NCBI GenBank assembly: GCA_030674155.1 | Contig: CM060329.1 | Coordinates: 14,074,167-14,094,166, forward strand | Length of the DNA stretch: 20,000 bases | Direction of reading: 5' to 3' | Source: Stramonita haemastoma | Taxonomy: Eukaryota; Mollusca; Gastropoda; Neogastropoda; Muricidae | In this document: positions 1 through 8,966 of the stretch, piece after piece | Layout of the letters: every line of letters begins with the position of its first letter | How positions within the stretch are numbered: the first letter of the stretch is position 1 | The notes under the pieces: generated by a model | The model's database searches: none | Told to the model about the DNA's origin: nothing | Seen by the model: only the letters and a program-made list of their open reading frames with translations | Position numbers and translations under genes: made by a program

Positions 1-302
1 ATTGATCCAGTATCATAAACATCGAAATCGTGGAGTCTTTTACAATTTAGAGAAGATGCAAAATATGTAAGTAAACCTGTGGTTTTGGGTTTATTAGGAT
101 CTAGACGGAGTATTTGGTACCCTGGTATGTTAATGTCTGCATCAGTAAATTTTGAAGGAAGTCGAGACTCAGCACAGCAAAATAAATGAAAGGGATTATC
201 ATTGTTATATAGAATGGTTGCAATATCGTCTATTTTATTAGTGGCATTGTTTATTTTGAGATAGCCAACACGGAGACCATGTTTCATAGGCCAGGTGTCC
301 AA
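1..302 (-). pseudogene. Non-LTR retrotransposon endonuclease fragment (decayed LINE, continues off the left edge)
   Basis: Reading the minus strand from about 302 down gives a segment beginning WPMKHGLRVGYLKINNATNK, followed by IDDIATILYNNDNPFHLFAV. This resembles the GL-V-HLN--SL-NK--EI start of the apurinic-like endonuclease domain of LINE ORF2. At about 168-180 the frame shifts by one. It then reads SRLPSKFTDADINIPGYQIL and RLDPNKPKTTGLLTYF, matching the SE-RL/W---I-D--I-IPGY-L-R-D block of that domain. These LINEs nick the target DNA and prime reverse transcription there. The frameshift marks a dead copy. The identification rests on motif recognition only; the clade is not assignable from this piece. 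Confidence 0.65.
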
Positions 303-469
303 AGTTAAAGACATGTTATATATTGAGTGAAAAACTATCTAGAACTCCTAATCTTTTAAATTGAGGAATCCAAAAATGGGAATTACAGACACAGAAGTTT
401 TTTTTTTAAACTTCGAAGGAGAAAGATATACAAATACAACAGTCAGCATATGACAAAATAATATTAACA

Positions 470-470
<1 letters not shown>
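303..470. other. Unassigned non-coding sequence
   Basis: AT-rich sequence between the LINE remnant and the TG array. Its minus-strand open frames are mainly translations of the neighbouring arrays. Nothing else recognised. Confidence 0.6.
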
Positions 471-538
<68 letters not shown>

Positions 539-603
539 AGGTGGTGGATAACAGAGAAAAGAGAAAAACAGACAACAGACAGACAGACAGAGAAGAGAAA
601 AAC

Positions 604-656
<53 letters not shown>
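471..656. repeat. Compound microsatellite: (TG)n then (AGAC)-rich spacer then (GA)n
   Basis: A TG run of about 66 bp (471-536) and a GA run of about 48 bp (609-656) flank a purine-rich spacer with ACAGACAG motifs. The predicted proteins across it are simple VC, TH, RE or SL repeats and are not genes. Confidence 0.97.
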
Positions 657-658
<2 letters not shown>

Positions 659-1416
659 TCAGAACTAAGAAATTTAATGTATATCTGCCTTGGGCCACAA
701 TACATATGGTTGGTGTGGGAAAGTTGACAAATGTCCCACAATGGGCAAAACTCGAAGAGTCTTAAGGTATAAATGGGTCAAATCAAGTTGTTATTTTCTG
801 AAATTTACAGATCATTACCTCTCTTTTGATGTATGAATCATTGTTTTACCTCTAAAACTGACAAAGTTATGGGTGTTTGAAATGGGTGACACAGCGATTT
901 CACATTTTGAGAAAAGAGGGTTTAAAGTTTAGACAACTACAGCCAACTAACACCTTAGCAGGTCGATAAAAATGCTGTAAAATCCATTTTTAATAAAATC
1001 TAACCTTTCCAAGTACACAATTAGAAAAAATGACGCCTACAAAATCTATTTTTTGATGAAAAGTCAAAACTGACAAGGCGGACCCTACCTCCCATTTTTG
1101 GGCCTCTCTCTTTTTCACTGCCTGCAAGTAAAGACTCATTCTGTAAAGACGGGTATCAAGTGATAGGTGAGCTAGATAAGCTTTTACTTATAATAATATT
1201 GTCCTGATCCTCCTGATTTAAAAAGATCCATTTTTGACTGATACCGTTTATGTTCTCTTTTAACAAAAATATTGATGCAATGAAGTGTAAATGCTTATCA
1301 ATTGATATCTATATCAATGTTTTTCTGTTCAAGATAATCATGGCCATTGCGGTCATGATCCGCAATCAGCTGTTGGTTTTCATGTTTCATCACATTTTGC
1401 CCACTAGTAGCTTAGG
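657..1416. other. Unassigned single-copy-looking non-coding sequence
   Basis: About 760 bp of AT-rich sequence with frequent stops in all frames and no tandem structure. The only resemblance noted is GGCCATTGCGGTC near 1341, which recurs at 4653 in a possible SINE-tail context. No gene seen. Confidence 0.55.
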
Positions 1417-1707
1417 ACAGGTTAGCTCAGTGGTCAGAGCATTCGCTTTCCCCAAGCTAAGGTTAAGCAGCATCGAGTGTGCTTACCAAGTGGATGGGTG
1501 ACCGTTGGCGCGCCTTGGCTTCAGTACAGTCCCCCAATTCACCCAGCTGTAAATGGATACGTGCCCTCTCTAGGGTCAGGGAAGGTAAAACAGCGAGGGA
1601 GAGGAGATGGGCACCGCCCTCAATATGCTGCCCGCTGAAGAAGCTGAGGTCTGTGACGCCTCTTTCCTGTACGACCAGAAGGTCATGTATGGGACATCTT
1701 TACATTT
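1417..1707 (+). mobile_element. SINE with tRNA-like box A and 5S-rRNA-like segment, copy 1
   Basis: The 5' part holds TAGCTCAGTGG (1423-1433), a typical pol III box A as in tRNA D-arms. Then 1463-1504 aligns without gaps to the internal promoter part of animal 5S rRNA as I remember it, including TAAGCAG and GGATGGG-GACCG, with about 30 of 42 positions alike. Downstream comes a core with CACCCAGCTGTAAATGG (1540-1556) and a conserved stretch including AAGCTGAGGTC, ending near TATGGGACA. It is non-autonomous and codes for nothing. The same sequence recurs at 3861-4135 and 13361-13640. Confidence 0.8.
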
Positions 1708-1735
1708 GTACCCTTTCTCTTGGTTTTACTCCTCG

Positions 1736-1755
1736 CCCCCCCCCCCCCCCCCCCC
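1736..1755. repeat. Poly-C run, 20 bases
   Basis: Homopolymer C just after the first 5S-like SINE copy; its complement is a G run of the kind seen elsewhere in this window. Confidence 0.98.
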
Positions 1756-1794
1756 TTCACTCTGTGTATTGTGGCCTAAAGCCAATGCCCATCT

Positions 1795-1944
1795 ACACAC
1801 ACACACTCCCCCACACACACACTAACACACACGTACATACACATACATACACACACAAATACACGCACGCACACACACATACACACACAAATCCACACAC
1901 AACACACACACACAACATACACACGCACACAAATCCACACAAAT

Positions 1945-2014
<70 letters not shown>

Positions 2015-2036
2015 GCACGCACGCACACATACACAC
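1795..2036. repeat. (CA)n microsatellite, interrupted
   Basis: About 240 bp of CA repeats, imperfect at the left (ACAT, AAT and CCAC interruptions) and nearly pure from about 1945 to 2010, closing with GCAC units. All reading frames through it translate to HT or CV repeats. Confidence 0.97.
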
Positions 2037-2110
2037 AGGGACTGGATGTAAAGAAGCACATGAGTGCTCATTCAATTATCCTCGATTTAAAAGAATAAGT
2101 AGATGAATAA
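2036..2110 (+). mobile_element. SINE 3' end module 2 (GGACTGGATGTAAA type)
   Basis: GGGACTGGATGTAAAGAAGC followed by ACATGAGTGC, ATTATCCTCGA and an A-rich (ATAA)n tail. The same module ends the SINE at 9621-9960 and recurs at 16388-16480 and, inverted, at 19978-20000. Here the upstream SINE body is replaced by the CA array. Confidence 0.7.
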
Positions 2111-2125
2111 ATAAATAATAATAAC

Positions 2126-2168
2126 ACACACACGCACTCACACAGACACACACAGACACACACAGACA

Positions 2169-2224
<56 letters not shown>

Positions 2225-2262
2225 GCACACACACACACAACGCACGCACGCATGCATGCACG

Positions 2263-2296
<34 letters not shown>
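2126..2296. repeat. (CA)n microsatellite with CG/CATG-rich core
   Basis: CA repeats with CAGACA interruptions, a long pure CA block around 2176-2220, then alternating GCAC, GCATGC and CGCGCG near 2240-2270 before returning to CA. It is alternating purine-pyrimidine throughout. Confidence 0.97.
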
Positions 2297-2582
2297 GAGC
2301 TGACGACACAGAGGTGTCGGGACGCCTCGGAACTGTGTCCAGGAGTTGTCCGTGTCTCTATCAAAGAGGGATGGCCACATCAGGAGTCAGACAGACAGAC
2401 AGACAGACAGACAGACCCTGCTTCACGGGACTCAGCTCTGCCAGGCGCTGGCCGAGTGGCGTGGAGTGGAGTGCAGGCCGTAAATCCTCCCCCCTTTAAT
2501 AACCGGTTAGCCAGCCACTTTCCCTCACCCTCAGTTTGGGTTACTTACTCTCTGCAGCTTGTGATATGAAAAGCAAGACGGC
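2297..2582. repeat. (CAGA)n array and unassigned flanks
   Basis: 2388-2415 holds about seven CAGA units. The rest (2297-2387 and 2416-2582) is moderately GC-rich unique-looking sequence without a recognisable gene. Confidence 0.7.
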
Positions 2583-2605
2583 GGGGGGGGGGGGGGGGGG
2601 GGGGG
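2583..2605. repeat. Poly-G run, 23 bases
   Basis: Uninterrupted G homopolymer followed by TGGGG. Such runs are prone to length error in sequencing, and may form G-quadruplexes. Confidence 0.98.
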
Positions 2606-3301
2606 TGGGGTTGTTAGGGGTGAGGGCGAAAGAGACAGGCAGAAAGAGAGACAGAGACTGTGAGGCAGAGACAGAAAGAAGAAGAGTACTCAGGAAAAGG
2701 AAAACTTAAAAAAAACACACACACACACCACACACAAAAAGGCTGGCTCCGCGACTGAGCTAATACTGTCGTTTGTAGGGGGCTTAGTAGGTGGTGTCCT
2801 GCGTATGTGATATCTCATAACAGGCACCACTGAACACCACCAAAGTGACCCAGCAGAAGTGCAAGGCCCCTCTGGCTGGTGGCCCTACGGAGGCCTTATA
2901 TTGATGGGCCCTTGTGGACTTCCGACCCTGAAGATGAGACATAACGAATCTAGGTATGGCTGTGGCAGAGAGATTGGAATGAGCGGCGTGGGAACAGCAG
3001 GACTGGGACGTCACAGAAAATTAGGCAGCAAAAAAGAAAAAAAAAGAGGAAGAAAGAGGAAGTAGCGTTAAAACAATAAAGCATCATCATCAACTTAAAC
3101 AAAACAACAACAAACAAGAAAACCACAAAAAACAAGAAAAGAAAAAAAAAACAACATGCAACAGTACAGACTACATAAAACCCACATAGTATTTTTGGTC
3201 AGGTAAATTGTGATGGAAGACATTATGAGATCTTCCTCTTTTTACATGTCTTCTTCATCCCAACTCTATATTCTGTGCTGTTTTTGTTTGTTTGCGTAAT
3301 G
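2606..3301. other. Unassigned non-coding sequence
   Basis: Purine-rich GAGA/AGAGAC stretch, a short CA run near 2715, unique-looking sequence 2740-3020, then A-rich AAC and AAG sequence to about 3160. No gene or known repeat recognised. Confidence 0.55.
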
Positions 3302-3395
3302 TTCGTTTCTCTGCTAAAGCTCACCAATGGTGATCCTGCCTATATGATCGTTTGCCCTCTTAAGGTAGCAGCATTTCGACTTCGGGGCATATTGT
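3302..3395 (-). mobile_element. SINE 3' end module 1 (palindromic), 5'-truncated copy
   Basis: Contains the palindrome CACCAATGGTG at 3322-3332 and, 40-odd bases further on, the partner motif (on the minus strand CCCCGAAGTCG-AATGCTGC-ACC) at about 3363-3388. The hairpin next to the palindrome is eroded here. It is one of eight occurrences of the module in the window. Confidence 0.6.
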
Positions 3396-3848
3396 GTGAG
3401 TTTCATTGCTGTTGTGTATTAACCCCCTGCCAAACGTCCCAAGGGTGTGCTCCCTCCAGGCTGTATACCTATCACGCTCTTCAATGAGTCATCCATCATC
3501 CAGTCTTTCAAGTGCTAGGACAGGAGAGTCAAAGTTAATGTCAAAGTCAAGTCTTCATTTCCAGAAGGTACAGATAGAAAGCGGAGTGAGACAGGTTTGT
3601 CTGTGAATTCATTGCTGATTTGTGACATTGTCGTAAGTTCCCTGACGTTGAGAGATAAATCCTTCCACACTGATCACTCCTCTTGACATACATTTCCCTC
3701 TCTTTCATGAAGATTATAACATTGTTCCAGCCTGATGTTCTTATCTGGGTTTGAGGAGAGGAGGTTTACTGATAGAGCTGCTGCTTTGAATGTTACAGGC
3801 TCGGAATTACATGCTGATATATTTATATATATATATTTATTTTTTTTT
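3396..3848. other. Unassigned non-coding sequence
   Basis: About 450 bp without tandem structure apart from a short TATATATT stretch near 3820-3840. Nothing recognised. Confidence 0.55.
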
Positions 3849-4135
3849 GGGGGGGGGGGGAGCTCAGTGGTCTGAGCGCTCACTTTCTCCACGTTTAGGT
3901 TAAACAGCATTGAGAGTGGTTACCAAGTAGATGGGTGATCATTTGCGCGCCTTGGTTTCAGTACAATCCCCCAGTTCACCCAGCTGTAAATGGGTACCTG
4001 CCCTCTTTAGGGTCGGGAAAGGTAAAGCAGCAAGGGAGAGGAGATGGGTGCTGCCCTCAGTATGCTGGCCCCTGGAGAAGCTGAGGTCTCTGACGTCTCA
4101 ATCCCTACGACCACATAGTTTATGGGACACCGTTA
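3849..4135 (+). mobile_element. 5S-like/tRNA-like SINE, copy 2, with G run at its 5' end
   Basis: A 12-base G run (3849-3860) leads straight into AGCTCAGTGGTCTGAGCGCT, the box A region. It continues through TTAAACAGCATTGAGAGTGG, GATGGGTGATC, the core TTCACCCAGCTGTAAATGGG and on to TATGGGACACC. It is collinear with copy 1 over about 270 bp with scattered substitutions, so it is an old dispersed insertion and not a recent duplication. No clear target-site duplication was found. Confidence 0.8.
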
Positions 4136-4594
4136 TCTTTTTCTTTTATTTACCTTTTTACCAATTTGTTTAATTCCTGAATTAGAAGATAGACATTTCT
4201 TAAGGAAAACAAATCTGGAAAACAGACGGAAGCCCTCACTGTTCCTTCACCTTTTCCTTCACCTGTCCCTCAGTCCTGTAGACAGTAGGGGCACCACTGA
4301 AGACACTGCATGCAGCCAGCTTCCTCCACTCCCCGCGGTCCTCTGCTTTTTGCAAAAAGTGACAGATACTGTAGCGTATTGTATGTGTATTTTTGTTCAA
4401 GGTTTGGTCATTTTCCTTTTTTAAGTTTTTTTTTGTAACAAGGGAATGACAACCTAAGTGGAAAGGCTTTGTGTCCTCAGCAGGCCTGGTGTTATTGCCC
4501 TTAAGTAGTACAATAACTAAAGTACTGTGTCTTCATGGTTTTTAATTTGATGGCGTTAGATACTCGAAGGGATCAGATGGTGTAGAGTCTAAAC
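4136..4594. other. Unassigned non-coding sequence
   Basis: About 460 bp of mixed composition. Short open frames only, none resembling a known family. Confidence 0.55.
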
Positions 4595-4705
4595 TTGCGG
4601 GGAATGAATGTTTTTGCAGTTGCTGTAATGGAAGAAGGTGACTATCCCGAAATGGCCATCGCGGTCCTAGGGGCTGTAAACACCATGAACAAAAAGAAAT
4701 GTGCT
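4595..4705 (+). mobile_element. Possible degenerate SINE tail
   Basis: The segment with GGCCATCGCGGTCCTAGGGG and TGTAAACACCATGAACAAAA resembles the GGTCCTAGGGACGTTAAACA-type ends that I recall from invertebrate SINEs. No head was recognised upstream. Weak, motif-level evidence only. Confidence 0.3.
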
Positions 4706-4825
4706 GTACACAACTTTCAGTCACTGCACAGTTCTCTGTGTCAAACTCGGGCTGCTGTCCCTCTGGGAGAGTGTGTCATCATAAAAGCAGCACCATTGAT
4801 ATGGTTTTTTAAATTTTTCATGCCC

Positions 4826-5040
4826 GCGCGTGTATTTGTTTCCCAATGAGAGTGACTTCTTTCAACAGAATTTTGCCAGAGACCACTCCAATTTTGCTGT
4901 AGGTTCTTTTACATGCTGTAAATACGTGTTACACAAAGAACCTGGATTTATCGTCTCATCCGGAATACTAGCATCCAGACCAAACCACCACTCGAGGACT
5001 AGTGAATGGGCGGAATAGCTCGAACGCAATCGGGGGTGGG
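4826..5040 (-). mobile_element. tRNA-derived SINE, molluscan core type
   Basis: On the minus strand, in order: a box-B-like GCGTTCGAGCT near 5022-5032, a CACTAGTCCTCGAGTGGTGG stretch, the core CCGGATGAGACGATAAATCC, AAAAGAACCTACAGCA, and GGCAAAATTCTGTTGAAA. This order matches a SINE type I associate with gastropods and bivalves. The tRNA-like head is degraded and box A is not visible. A second copy of the same type lies at 12143-12345. Confidence 0.75.
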
Positions 5041-5050
5041 TGGGGACTTT

Positions 5051-5207
5051 CAATATAAATAGCATCCCCATTTTCTGGAAATTTTGTGCTAGGAGTTCCC
5101 CCCTTTTCTATTCCACTCTTTGATTCTGTCAATATTAACAGCATCCCCATTTTCGGGAAATTTAGTGCGAGGAATGCCCTCATTTCTATCCCACTCTTTG
5201 TTTTTGT
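5051..5207. repeat. Tandem duplication of a 78-79-bp unit
   Basis: Units at 5051-5129 and 5130-5207 both start CAATAT-A-AGCATCCCCATT and both end with CCACTCTTTG-TT-TGT. They differ at about a fifth of positions, so the duplication is not recent. Confidence 0.85.
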
Positions 5208-5438
5208 CATCTTCCTTTTTCTACCTGACAGTCTCCTTCCTGTCCCTGATCTGCCGTCTTAGTCTTTTCTCTAGCCTTTTTTTTCAAGAAAAAAAGAAAA
5301 GAAAACAACTGCCTCCAACGCCGAAGTCGCATCTGCCGGCCTGACTTGTCAGGAGCTTAACTGACAGTGCAGGGACTTTTCCCTCCTATGACAGATGACA
5401 GTAGCTGCTGTCTGAGCGTTTGGAGACAAAGAATACGG
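5208..5438. other. Unassigned spacer before the 67-bp satellite
   Basis: Pyrimidine-rich on the left, with an A/G stretch near 5288-5308, then unique-looking sequence up to the first satellite unit. No gene recognised. Confidence 0.5.
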
Positions 5439-6981
5439 AGATCAAACCTGAAGTTTGGGCAGTTTATATTAGGCCTACATCCATTACCTGTATACCCCAG
5501 ACTGTAGATCAAACCTGAAGTGTGGGCAGTTTCTATTAGGCCTACATCCATTACCTGTATACCCCAGACTGTAGATCAAACCTGAAGTGTGGGCAGTTTC
5601 TATTAGGCCTACATCCATTACCTGTATACCCCAGACTGTAGATCAAACCTGAAGTGTGGGCAGTTTCTATTAGGCCTACATCCATTACCTGTATACCCCA
5701 GACTGTAGATCAAACCTGAAGTGTGGGCAGTTTCTATTAGGCCTACATCCATTACCTGTATACCCCAGACTGTAGATCAAACCTGAAGTGTGGGCAGTTT
5801 CTATTAGGCCTACATCCATTACCTGTATACCCCAGACTGTAGATCAAACCTGAAGTGTGGGCAGTTTCTATTAGGCCTACATCCATTACCTGTATACCCC
5901 AGACTGTAGATCAAACCTGAAGTGTGGGCAGTTTACTATTAGGCCTACATCCGTTACCTGTATACCCCAGACTGTAGATCAAACCTGAAGTGTGGGCAGT
6001 TTTCTATTAGGCCTACATCCGTTACCTGTATACCCCAGACTGTAGATCAAACCTGAAGTTTGGGCAGTTTATATTAGGCCTACATCCGTTACCTGTATAC
6101 CCCAGACTGTAGATCAAACCTGAAGTTTGGGCAGTGTATATTAGGCCTACATCCGTTACCTGTATACCCCAGACTGTAGATCAAACCAGAAGTGTGGGCA
6201 GTTTTATTAGGCCTACATCCATTACCTGTATACCCCAGACTGTAGATCAAACCTGAAGTGTGGGCAGTTTCTATTAGGCCTACATCCATTACCTGTATAC
6301 CCCAGACTGTAGATCAAACCTGAAGTGTGGGCAGTTTCTATTAGGCCTACATCCATTACCTGTATACCCCAGACTGTAGATCAAACCTGAAGTGTGGGCA
6401 GTTTCTATTAGGCCTACATCCATTACCTGTATACCCCAGACTGTAGATCAAACCTGAAGTGTGGGCAGTTTCTATTAGGCCTACATCCATTACCTGTATA
6501 CCCCAGACTGTAGATCAAACCTGAAGTGTGGGCAGTTTCTATTAGGCCTACATCCATTACCTGTATACCCCAGACTGTAGATCAAACCTGAAGTGTGGGC
6601 AGTTTCTATTAGGCCTACATCCATTACCTGTATACCCCAGACTGTAGATCAAACCTGAAGTGTGGGCAGTTTCTATTAGGCCTACATCCATTACCTGTAT
6701 ACCCCAGACTGTAGATCAAACCTGAAGTTTGGGCAGTTTATATTAGGCCTACATCCATTACCTGTATACCCCAGACTGTAGATCAAACCTGAAGTGTGGG
6801 CAGTTTCTATTAGGCCTACATCCATTACCTGTATACCCCAGACTGTAGATCAAACCTGAAGTTTGGGCAGTTTCATATTAGGCCTACATCCATTACCTGT
6901 ATACCCCAGACTGTAGATCAAACCTGAAGTGTGGGCAGTTTCTATTAGGCCTACATCCATTACCTGTATACCCCAGACTGT
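5439..6981. repeat. Satellite array: 23 tandem units of 67 bp
   Basis: Starting each unit at AGATCAAACC, successive starts fall at 5439, 5506, 5573 and so on to 6915. There are twenty-three units, with three 68-bp units (starts 5908, 5976, 6847) and one 66-bp unit (6178), which accounts exactly for the 1543 bp. The consensus includes AGGCCT and GTATAC palindromes. Units 2-7 and 13-19 look identical to one another; variants (GAAGTTTGGG, TTTATATTAGG, CATCCGTTACC) cluster in units 1, 8-12, 20 and 22. Because 67 is not a multiple of three, any frame shifts at each unit and reaches a stop, so it is not protein coding. Confidence 0.97.
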
Positions 6982-7561
6982 TTACACAGAGAACTGTCCC
7001 TCCCATACAGACAGGCCCTCCCTTTCTCTGACCAGCAAACCTCCACGTGACATTGCCCTACCGTTCGAACGCTAGCCTAGCACGCACTGTCCAGCAATGT
7101 CCGGCTCAAAGAGACATCAGACGTCAAATGTGGACCGGGCGAAGATGCGAAGCCCCGATAAAAGATGACTGTAGAGACTGCCTAGGCCAGGTCAGAGGCG
7201 ATGGCCCCAAACTTCATACCCAAGACTGGGACTGACCAAATTCATGGGCATGAATCACTGTGATAGGGAAAAAGATAGGAAAATTAATGTCTCCCAGAAC
7301 AGAGAGACAGAGAGCAGAGACAGGGGGAGCAGAATAAGTCACCAGACAGATTTTTAGGGAAAAGTTCAAGCCCATTCTCTTTCACTGACCAGAAAATTAA
7401 TGTGGCAGTGGGTCGGACAATCTATCCAAAAGAGAGGGTCATCTTTTATGGCCAGGACTTAGCAGGCAGATGTCATCAGGGAGCGATGGCCCCCCAGTGG
7501 TCTGCTCTGGGTTTCATGAGCTGTTTACCTCAGCCAGTCCTTTGGCTGTGTGATAGGATGA
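6982..7561. other. Unassigned non-coding sequence after the satellite
   Basis: About 580 bp of moderately GC-rich sequence. Two phrases recur loosely within it (GCGATGGCCCC at about 7198 and 7484; GACCA-AAATTAATGT-type at about 7280 and 7389), hinting at an old duplication. No gene recognised. Confidence 0.5.
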
Positions 7562-7578
7562 AGGGGGGGGGGGGGGGG
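7562..7578. repeat. Poly-G run
   Basis: G homopolymer of about 15 bases after GAAG. Confidence 0.95.
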
Positions 7579-7667
7579 CAGTTATCTGGACCCCCCATCA
7601 CTCATTGCCTAGGGTAGGGTCAGTTATACTGCTTGCTTTCCCCCAAGATTGCCATCAGTGGAGTGTT

Positions 7668-7669
<2 letters not shown>

Positions 7670-7741
<72 letters not shown>
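7670..7741. repeat. (AC)n microsatellite
   Basis: About 70 bp of almost pure AC, ending CACGCACAC. Open frames here read TH repeats. Confidence 0.98.
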
Positions 7742-7742
<1 letters not shown>

Positions 7743-7904
7743 AGTAAGGAACCACACACGTCGCTGTCAGTGGGGAAGATGTCCATCTCCTTTTGTTGTC
7801 CACTTACTATTTCTCTTTGATCGCAGATTTTTGCGGTGTTTTCCTTCCCTCTTGTTTTCTTCTTCTCATCGGCTTCAGTAGTCAGCAGTCTAGGTTCTTT
7901 TTTT

Positions 7905-8253
7905 TCTTTTTAATATTTAAAACAGAGATCGTTTATTTTTCTGATTAACATTTAAAACAGACATCGTTTTTTTTTCTAATTAATATTTAAAACAGAGATC
8001 AGGGTTTTCTTTTTTCTGATTGATATTTAAAATAGAGATTAGGGTTTACTTTTTTCTGATTAATATTTAAAATAGAGATTAGGGGTTTACCTTTTTCTGA
8101 TTGATATTTAAAATAGAGATTAGGGTTTACTTTTTTTTGATTAATATTTAAAATAGAGATTAGGGTTGACTTTTTTCTGATTAATATTTAAGACATATCA
8201 GGGTTGACTTTTTTTCTCATTAGTTTTTATAACAGAGATCAGGCTTTTCTTTT
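7905..8253. repeat. Tandem repeat, nine degenerate units of 35-41 bp
   Basis: The phrase T-ATATTTAAAA(C/T)AGAGAT recurs at 7911, 7946, 7981, 8021, 8061, 8102, 8142, 8182 and (degenerate) 8221. Spacing is 35, 35, 40, 40, 41, 40, 40 and 39. Each unit has a T-rich part and, from the third unit on, a GGGTTTAC/GGGTTTTC block which the first two lack. It is very AT-rich and non-coding. Confidence 0.92.
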
Positions 8254-8255
8254 TT

Positions 8256-8362
8256 TCGTTTCTCTACTACAGCTCCGAGGCTCAGCCAATGGTGATGTTT
8301 GGCGTATGCTAGGGTTTATGCACCACCATGAAGGTAGCCGCATTCCGAATTCAGGGATGTAT
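8256..8362 (-). mobile_element. SINE 3' end module 1 (palindromic), 5'-truncated copy
   Basis: Shows GCTCCGAGGCTCAGCCAATG followed by GGTAGCCGCATTCCGAATTC. On the minus strand this reads as the CCCCGAAGTCGGAATG-type block, then the palindrome remnant, then the CTCGGAGCT hairpin arm and an A-rich end. The tandem repeat at 7905-8253 abuts its 3' (A/T-rich) end. Confidence 0.65.
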
Positions 8363-8739
8363 TCTGGGTATGTTCGTGTTTCCATAACTCACCGAACGTT
8401 TACAAGAGTTATGGAGATTTTAAACGTACATATTATTTGATATATATATCCACTTGGCTGGATACAAACTTTATGACCTCCCTTGCATCCTTTAATATGA
8501 TCCCCAAACTTAAGGCACAAAGATTCACTAGGTGCTTATTTTGTCTTATTCTTTTTTTTTCCCAACATATATTCTAAGCATATTTTCTTTCTCTTTTTAT
8601 CATCGTCTTTTGAGGGCAGCTTCAAAAGGCCACAGGAATATCAAATATTCCTTTGAATGCAATTGACACTTTTAAATTTTGAAATGTGTCTTGCTGTAAG
8701 GTAGGCTACCACAGCAGGTGGAGTTTCAATCACCGCCGG
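8363..8739. other. Unassigned AT-rich sequence upstream of the ribozyme
   Basis: No tandem repeats or genes. The last 40 bases before the ribozyme (CAGGTGGAGTTTCAATCACC) may belong to the same element as the ribozyme, but its limits cannot be set from one copy. Confidence 0.5.
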
Positions 8740-8785
8740 GACCTCTGATGAGGGCTCATCCAGGAGCCGAAACTCGAGTCAGGTC
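8740..8785 (+). ncRNA. Hammerhead self-cleaving ribozyme, type I with minimal stem III
   Basis: All catalytic parts are present in the right order: stem I 5' strand GACCU (8740-8744), CUGAUGA (8745-8751), stem II with GGCUC (8753-8757) pairing GAGCC (8764-8768) and a six-base loop, GAAA (8769-8772), the self-complementary stem III ACUCGAGU (8772-8779), cleavage-site C at 8780 after GU, and stem I 3' strand AGGUC (8781-8785), an exact complement of GACCU. Cleavage is predicted between 8780 and 8781. A type I fold with a loopless, palindromic stem III is what is known from Penelope-like elements and retrozymes, where it is thought to act as a dimer. One extra G (8752-8754) must be bulged in stem II, which might lower activity. 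No second copy was found nearby. Confidence 0.8.
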
Positions 8786-8966
8786 AGGTCAAAGAGACAT
8801 GGTTCTTACACAGAAATGCCTACAATGCTGCCACTGAAAGACATTATTCCCTAGAATTTATTTTCATTTCACCTTTTTGTTTGTTTGTTTTTTGAATCTT
8901 TGATAAGTCATTTTCAAAATGATTGAGAAGTTGGTACCTGCACTTGTCTTTCCTCACTACTTTTTC

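Noticed and set aside
6089..6289. Repeat protein encoded by the satellite on the minus strand
   Set aside because: The 67-bp unit shifts frame each time and the frame closes within about three units; no longer frame exists despite 23 copies.
5439..6981. CRISPR-like array
   Set aside because: The 67-bp units are directly adjacent, with no unique spacers, and the setting is a eukaryotic genome; it is an ordinary satellite.
8041..8175. Interstitial telomere repeats (TTAGGG seen several times)
   Set aside because: TTAGGG occurs once per 40-bp unit and not in tandem; it is part of the longer repeat.
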